From Gammaproteobacteria bacterium (GTDB taxonomy: Bacteria > Pseudomonadota > Gammaproteobacteria > Steroidobacterales > Rariloculaceae), in the NCBI GenBank assembly GCA_022826245.1, contig JAJDVG010000006.1, positions 28,450 through 92,449 on the forward strand: a stretch of 64,000 nt of DNA, in the 5' to 3' direction. Below, in pieces: positions 60,606 to 64,000 of this stretch; position 1 is the first letter of the stretch; every line of letters begins with the position of its first letter. The notes under the pieces are model-generated. The model saw only the letters and a list, made by a program, of their open reading frames with translations, was not told the DNA's origin and did not search any database. Both the position numbers and the translations under genes were made by a program.

Positions 60606-61457
60606 ATGCCATCTGGTAGTTGGAGCAGGCATGAAGTCGAGGCCACCGTTCAGGAATATCTCGACATGCTGGCGACTGAAATTCGCGGCGAGCCGTTCAA
60701 CAAGGCCGCCCACAACCGGACTCTCCGTCGCAAGCTGAACGGGCGCAGCCGCGGGGCGGTCGAACGCAAGCACCAGAACATAAGCGCCGTCCTGATCGAA
60801 CTGGGCCGTCCCTACATCAACGGCTACAAGCCGCTCGGCAACGTCCAGCGGATGCTCAGGGAAATCCTGCCGGAGTACCTTGCAGAACTCGATGACCTGG
60901 TAGCCGCGGATGTGAGGGCGCCGCAAGATCGGGCTGTCGTCGATGACGTGCTCCAGATCATGGTGGAACCGCCAGCGCCAACCCAAGCGTCGGCTGGCGT
61001 ATCGCGCTACGCGGTAAGGGGCATCGACGCGGTCCGCGACCGTGCCGGTCCGATCGATCACCTTCACCGTGAGGCGCTCAATCGAGCTCTCGGCGACGCT
61101 GGCGAAGACCTGGTCATGGAATTCGAACGCGCCAGACTGCGCAACGTCGGCGAAGAACGCCTCGCTGAGAAGGTCGAGCAGGTCTCAAAGACCGTGGGCG
61201 ACCAGGCCGGTTTTGATATACGTTCGTACGATGCCAATGGACGGGACAGATTCATCGAAGTCAAGACGACGCGCTATGGCAAGTACACGCCGTTTTACAT
61301 CAGCGCCGGCGAGGTTCGGTTCTCCGGAACGCACGCGGATGCCTATCATCTTTACCGTCTGTTCGAATTTCGGCGCTCGCCGCGGTTTTTCGTCCTGCCG
61401 GGAGAAGTTGGGCGGCATGTCCGCCTACAGCCGACAAACTACCGCGCCCACCTTTGA
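60606..61457 (+). CDS. DUF3883 domain protein (PD-(D/E)XK-like)
   Basis: A 283-residue cytoplasmic protein. The N-terminal 90 residues (RHEVEATVQEYLDMLATEIR, RTLRRKLNGRSRGAVERKHQ, NISAVLIELGRPYINGYKPL) are a common module beside DUF3883. The C-terminal DUF3883 domain shows GEDLVMEFERARLRNVGEER, DQAGFDIRSYDANGRDRFIE and VKTTRYGKYTPFYIS, in which D...E-V-K-T fits the PD-(D/E)XK nuclease active site. DUF3883 occurs in restriction and defence systems and in stand-alone proteins of unknown use. ATG 60606 has GAGGA upstream; an in-frame GTG at 60585 is possible. It heads the accessory stretch. Confidence 0.85.
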   Translation: MPSGSWSRHEVEATVQEYLDMLATEIRGEPFNKAAHNRTLRRKLNGRSRGAVERKHQNISAVLIELGRPYINGYKPLGNVQRMLREILPEYLAELDDLVAADVRAPQDRAVVDDVLQIMVEPPAPTQASAGVSRYAVRGIDAVRDRAGPIDHLHREALNRALGDAGEDLVMEFERARLRNVGEERLAEKVEQVSKTVGDQAGFDIRSYDANGRDRFIEVKTTRYGKYTPFYISAGEVRFSGTHADAYHLYRLFEFRRSPRFFVLPGEVGRHVRLQPTNYRAHL

Positions 61458-61529
61458 ACGCAAGGCCGCGTCGACGGCTTAGTAACGGAGCGTCGGCCGG
61501 TCGCCGTGCTCGTATGGAGGCAGAGTAAA

Positions 61530-61667
61530 ATGTATGAGATTCATGACGAAAACGGCGCCGCTTATCAGGGAACGGGTTGCGAGGACTGTGACCTCGCCAT
61601 CCTTGCTTCCGGGAACCAAGAGGCCGTTTGCATCGAGTGTTGCATGGATGGAACCAGACGAGAGTGA
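61530..61667 (+). CDS. Small 45-residue Cys-pair protein (zinc-ribbon-like)
   Basis: A short gene with a very good ribosome site, GGAGGCAGAG, before ATG 61530. The 45 residues read MYEIHDENGAAYQGTGCEDC in the first half and contain ACIEC-type VCIECCMDGT near the end: two Cys pairs, CEDC and CIECC, spaced about 17 apart, fitting a small zinc-binding or redox knuckle. No family is recognised. It lies 72 bases after the DUF3883 gene, in the same direction, so it may be co-transcribed. Confidence 0.6.
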   Translation: MYEIHDENGAAYQGTGCEDCDLAILASGNQEAVCIECCMDGTRRE

Positions 61668-61955
61668 TACAGGATTAGCCTGCGTTCGCAGGGTTTACCC
61701 GATCCAAGTAAGTTTCGCCGCATACGCGTCGGTCGCGGGCACCTGCGTCTGGTTCAAGTGCCGCGCTGAATCCGGTTGACGTTCCTCGCTTCCGTCGCGT
61801 TTGGGCCAGCTGACGAGTCGCCGCGTCACGAGACGGTACGCAGGCTGCGCCCGTCGAAGTCGAGTCCGCGAATCACCCATCGCGACGCCGTTTCCGCGCA
61901 TTGTGACGAGTAACGTCAGTTTCGGCCCGTCGGCGTCCCCCGCGAAACTCCCGAC
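61668..61955. other. Stretch without a recognisable gene
   Basis: Open frames exist on both strands (for example 61695-61964 on the minus strand), but none has a ribosome site or resemblance to a family. Probably decayed sequence next to the nuclease remnant. Confidence 0.4.
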
Positions 61956-62089
61956 ATGGACCACGATGCCGCCTGGAAACGCTTGTTCGGCCTGCCGATC
62001 CTCATAGAGTACCTGCTCGATGGCTTAGCAAGATCTTTCTCGTCGCAGCCAAACTCGCCTTCGACAGGCTCAACCCGCATCTTGCCTAA
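61956..62089 (+). pseudogene. Remnant of Rpn/YhgA-type recombination-promoting nuclease
   Basis: ATG 61956 opens MDHDAAWKRLFGLPILIEYL and LLDGLA, very like the N-terminus of Rpn-family PD-(D/E)XK nucleases (DHDxxWKRLFxLPxxVEHLLRGF). The match then moves to the next frame, where IFLVAAKLAFDRLNPHLA resembles the following 'LDFSTLxxLP' part and ends at TAA (62087-62089). The active-site region is absent. A frameshifted, truncated copy. Confidence 0.6.
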
Positions 62090-62116
62090 CTGGCTTCTGC
62101 TTTGCCGGCGGTACGC

Positions 62117-62182
62117 TACACCGAAGCCCGACAAATACATCCCTTCCGCATGTATGTCGATGCTCGGCAGTTACATGCGTTT
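62117..62182 (+). repeat. Degenerate 36-base tandem repeat
   Basis: Two 30-base units (62117-62146 and 62153-62182), 36 bases apart, read YTEARQIHPF and YVDARQLHAF in one frame. Many of the differences are at third codon positions, as if once coding. No gene could be assigned around them. Confidence 0.35.
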
Positions 62183-62205
62183 TCCCTACGCAGCGCTGGG
62201 CTACG

Positions 62206-62574
62206 CTACCAGGGTGAATTTACCTGGATAGGGGGCGCATTTGGGTGTGCTTTACCCTCCAAGGGGGACCAAACGGAAGCCAAATGCGCCTCGACTCCGT
62301 CGCGATGCTGTTGCGGTACTGATGCCCAAGTCGCAAAAATATCAAGCCCCTCATATTGCTGTATCGAAACATCCGATCGGTGACTTCTAAGACGATCTCG
62401 TATACTCCCCTGACCAACATAGACCACTCTCGGAGTGCTTCCGCCGTGCCAAATCATGTAGACGCCCTCCATGCCCTGAAAGTGTTCATGTTCCAAATTT
62501 ACCATGTTCAGTTTGCACCAAACATCCCCTTGACACTTTATCCAGTTCAATTCCATAAGCTTCTCCAGATTCAA
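62206..62574 (-). CDS. GIY-YIG domain protein
   Basis: A 122-residue protein with a GIY-YIG-like nuclease domain: GMEGVYMIWHGGSTPRVVYV followed by GQGSIRDRLRSHR holds the two Tyr (GVY and YVG) and the catalytic Arg, then DGVEAHLASVWSPLEG the Glu, and HPNAPP the Asn. The N-terminal 35 residues (NWIKCQGDVWCKLNMVNLEH) precede the domain. It is smaller than homing endonucleases and similar to stand-alone members such as UPF0213/URI-type proteins. Its ATG overlaps the stop of the potassium-channel gene (ATGA), so it is translated with it. A/T-rich compared with the core genes. Confidence 0.8.
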   Translation of the reverse strand: MNLEKLMELNWIKCQGDVWCKLNMVNLEHEHFQGMEGVYMIWHGGSTPRVVYVGQGSIRDRLRSHRSDVSIQQYEGLDIFATWASVPQQHRDGVEAHLASVWSPLEGKAHPNAPPIQVNSPW

Positions 62575-63524
62575 GCCGAAACTGGCTCATCACCTCGATT
62601 AACCATTTGGTCCGGTGGGTTGTATGGCGCCGGAATATCTACCGAATCTGGCACCTTGTCGCACGTATTCTTGACGCGCTGAAACGCCTCCGCCGTCTCT
62701 CTACCATACCGGCGCTCTTTGGTAAACTCTTTGCAGACCTTTTCCAAGATACTTTTCGCCTCAGATACACGCTTCATGTTACTTCTATTCAACAGCTCAA
62801 CGTAAATCTCAGGATAGGAGCGTGTGGGCAGGCTTACAATGAACTGGCTTAGCGCATTAAACGCATCGTCGATTGCTACAGCCAGTTTCAATAGACTCAA
62901 TGTAGGAACGAGACGATAAAATATATTCTCACTCGTCTCCGCAGCGATGTATCCTCGCAATTCACGGCTTGCGAAATGTAAATCCAAAACGGCATTTTGG
63001 AATTCTTCATACACAAGCGTTTTGTCCGGACGCGATGACTGTGATTGCTGAGGTGTACTTGGGTACACTTGCTCCCGATCTTGGGTAGATTGCCACAAAC
63101 GATTAGCGCATGAATGGAAAGATTCCGCAAGATCCGTCAGCCGATTCCGGGTAGCGGAAACGAAAACGCGAGAAACAAGATGGGCGATAGGCCGTGACGT
63201 GAGTTTTGCGATCATGATCCCTATGAAACCTAAACCTAATAGCACTTCGATAGCTGCAGCTATCCTGGAGTAACCCACGGGCTGCATATCCCCGTAACCG
63301 AGAGAGGAGACGGTTACAACACTAAAATACAGGCCATCGAGGAGACCAAAATCGGGCGAGCCACCTTGCGCTTGTGTGACTCCATTGCCATAAGGAGTGA
63401 TCAACGTATAGAACACTCCGAAGGCAAGAATAATCCCGACGAAGGCGATTAGCAAAACCGAAAGTCGGCATTCGTCAAGTCGTCGATACGCCCATATGGT
63501 CATTTTACTCAAGATACTTCGCAT
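62571..63524 (-). CDS. Two-helix potassium channel protein with long cytoplasmic tail
   Basis: A 317-residue inner-membrane protein of the Ion_trans_2 (KcsA-like) family. Helix one RLSVLLIAFVGIILAFGVFY, the pore FGLLDGLYFSVVTVSSLGYG with selectivity filter SLGYGD, then helix two RIAAAIEVLLGLGFIGIMIA. The tail of about 200 residues is helical and matches neither RCK nor cNMP-binding domains (EEFQNAVLDLHFASRELRGY, IFYRLVPTLSLLKLAVAIDD). A tetrameric K+-selective pore is expected; the gating signal is unknown. ATG 63524 opens MRSILSKMTIWAYRRLDECR. Overlaps the GIY-YIG gene downstream. Confidence 0.87.
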   Translation of the reverse strand: MRSILSKMTIWAYRRLDECRLSVLLIAFVGIILAFGVFYTLITPYGNGVTQAQGGSPDFGLLDGLYFSVVTVSSLGYGDMQPVGYSRIAAAIEVLLGLGFIGIMIAKLTSRPIAHLVSRVFVSATRNRLTDLAESFHSCANRLWQSTQDREQVYPSTPQQSQSSRPDKTLVYEEFQNAVLDLHFASRELRGYIAAETSENIFYRLVPTLSLLKLAVAIDDAFNALSQFIVSLPTRSYPEIYVELLNRSNMKRVSEAKSILEKVCKEFTKERRYGRETAEAFQRVKNTCDKVPDSVDIPAPYNPPDQMVNRGDEPVSA

Positions 63525-63529
63525 GTTGT

Positions 63530-63757
63530 TTAAGATCCGGTTCGCGGCAACGGGAGCTGCTCGCTTGGTGCTAACGGTTGCTCTAGCCTCGCAGGCGCCT
63601 TTGCAGCAACACGGGGGAATCCAAGGGCGGTTTCAACATTTATTCTCAAACAAGTATCCAATAGTTGGCCCACAACCTCGATGAACTCGGGCACGTAACC
63701 AATTTGAGATCTTCGTGCAAGTACACAAAGCTGACGACCGTCGAAGAAGATCGCCAC
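63530..63757 (-). CDS. Possible small protein, unassigned
   Basis: A 75-residue open frame from GTG 63757 ending five bases before the channel gene, in the same direction. It contains IFFDGRQLCVLARRSQIGYV and PEFIEVVGQLLDTCLRINVE, which could form a beta-strand and helix. No ribosome site is obvious and no family is recognised. It may be the decayed or genuine first gene of the channel operon, or chance. Confidence 0.25.
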   Translation of the reverse strand: MAIFFDGRQLCVLARRSQIGYVPEFIEVVGQLLDTCLRINVETALGFPRVAAKAPARLEQPLAPSEQLPLPRTGS

Positions 63758-63862
63758 CTACAACGAATGAGAACTCCCAAGGGAAAATGCCCGAGGAATA
63801 TCTCGCGTGGACGCCCGCCTACGAGCGTAGGGGACGGTTTTTGGACTGTAGTCATCGGGCGC

Positions 63863-64000
63863 TAGTACTCCGTCAATCAGATAATGCAGTATGTTAATGT
63901 ATGTTCTCAATGAGTTGGAGCAACTTGTTGAGAGGTATGCCATGAAGAAACTGTATGTGGTGCGTCTGACGTTGCAGGAGCGGGAGCGGTTGCATGACAT
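63863..64000 (+). mobile_element. Left end of an IS630-family element
   Basis: The sequence from about 63863 (TAGTACTCCGTCAATCAGAT) to the window edge looks like the left terminus of an IS630/Tc1-mariner-type element: a TA at the presumed junction and 80 bases of leader before a transposase start at 63942. The right end is outside the window, so terminal repeats cannot be compared. Confidence 0.55.
63942..64000 (+). CDS. IS630-family transposase, 5' fragment cut by window edge
   Basis: Only the first 19 residues are in the window: MKKLYVVRLTLQERERLHD. This matches the start of IS630 transposases (MKKYxVxLTxEERxxLxxL), the beginning of their helix-turn-helix region. The ribosome site GAGAGG lies upstream. 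Family assignment from so short a piece is tentative. Confidence 0.6.
   Translation, partial: MKKLYVVRLTLQERERLHD

Noticed and set aside
61534..61779. 81-codon plus-strand frame
   Set aside because: Overlaps the better supported 45-residue gene in another frame and lacks a ribosome site.
1..64000. CRISPR arrays, rRNA and tRNA genes
   Set aside because: No regularly spaced repeats with unique spacers, no rRNA signature and no convincing cloverleaf were found on reading both strands; a tRNAscan/CRISPR search would settle it.

Overview
The window is a GC-rich, gene-dense bacterial chromosome segment. It most likely comes from an uncultured or little-studied gammaproteobacterium, perhaps of the marine Woeseiaceae/Chromatiales or Steroidobacter-like kind. 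This rests on the left-end order pilT / yggS / yggT / DUF4426 lipoprotein, which follows the Pseudomonas pilT-yggS-proC-yggT neighbourhood, together with a hopanoid cyclase, an LpxL-type acyltransferase and a sigma-32 type heat-shock promoter in front of htpG. The taxonomic guess is inference from gene content only.

Layout. 1-9.7 kb is housekeeping: PilT (cut by the window edge), YggS, YggT, a DUF4426 lipoprotein, TerB-like protein, MsrB, a two-gene compatible-solute ABC importer whose binding protein and permease are fused, HtpG, an L,D-transpeptidase and a lipid A acyltransferase. 9.7-26.7 kb is rich in exported proteins: two DUF6152 proteins, a PhoD-like phosphatase, a PQQ-type sugar dehydrogenase, an M23 peptidase, a haloacetate dehalogenase-like hydrolase with an RR leader, a DUF1552/DUF1592 pair in which the DUF1552 gene carries an in-frame TGA, an ankyrin-repeat protein and a Rossmann-fold protein with a leader peptide. 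26.7-36.4 kb holds an EamA transporter, a GFA protein, two gamma-elimination/replacement-type PLP enzymes around a MOSC protein, an SDR protein, squalene-hopene cyclase, cysteine synthase and a DUF4399 protein.

36.5-48.6 kb is the most interesting region. Ten tightly packed co-directional genes encode two lipoproteins, a Ser/Thr kinase, a membrane-anchored TPR protein, a membrane protein with four PEGA repeats and a formylglycine-generating-enzyme-like domain, a small exported acidic protein, a MotA/TolQ/ExbB-type channel subunit, an Hsp70-like/FHA protein and two paralogous VWA proteins. The N-termini of the VWA proteins resemble the proton-binding helix of MotB-type stators. I read it as a candidate envelope-spanning, proton-motive-force-coupled machine under phospho-signalling. 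I do not recognise it as a described system. An OmpA (PdsO-like) protein follows after a repeat element.

49.8-59.6 kb is biosynthetic: bioD, bioF, phosphomannomutase/phosphoglucomutase, bioA, ilvB and ilvN (divergent from each other), proB and proA. From about 60.3 kb to the end the DNA becomes visibly richer in A and T and accessory in content: a DUF3883 nuclease-like protein, a 45-residue Cys-pair protein, a broken Rpn-type nuclease, a GIY-YIG protein overlapping a potassium-channel gene, and the left end of an IS630-family element.

Two members of a palindromic repeat family (14587-14658 and 48561-48727) and an unrelated inverted repeat (29625-29714) sit at gene ends. I saw no CRISPR array, rRNA gene or convincing tRNA gene.
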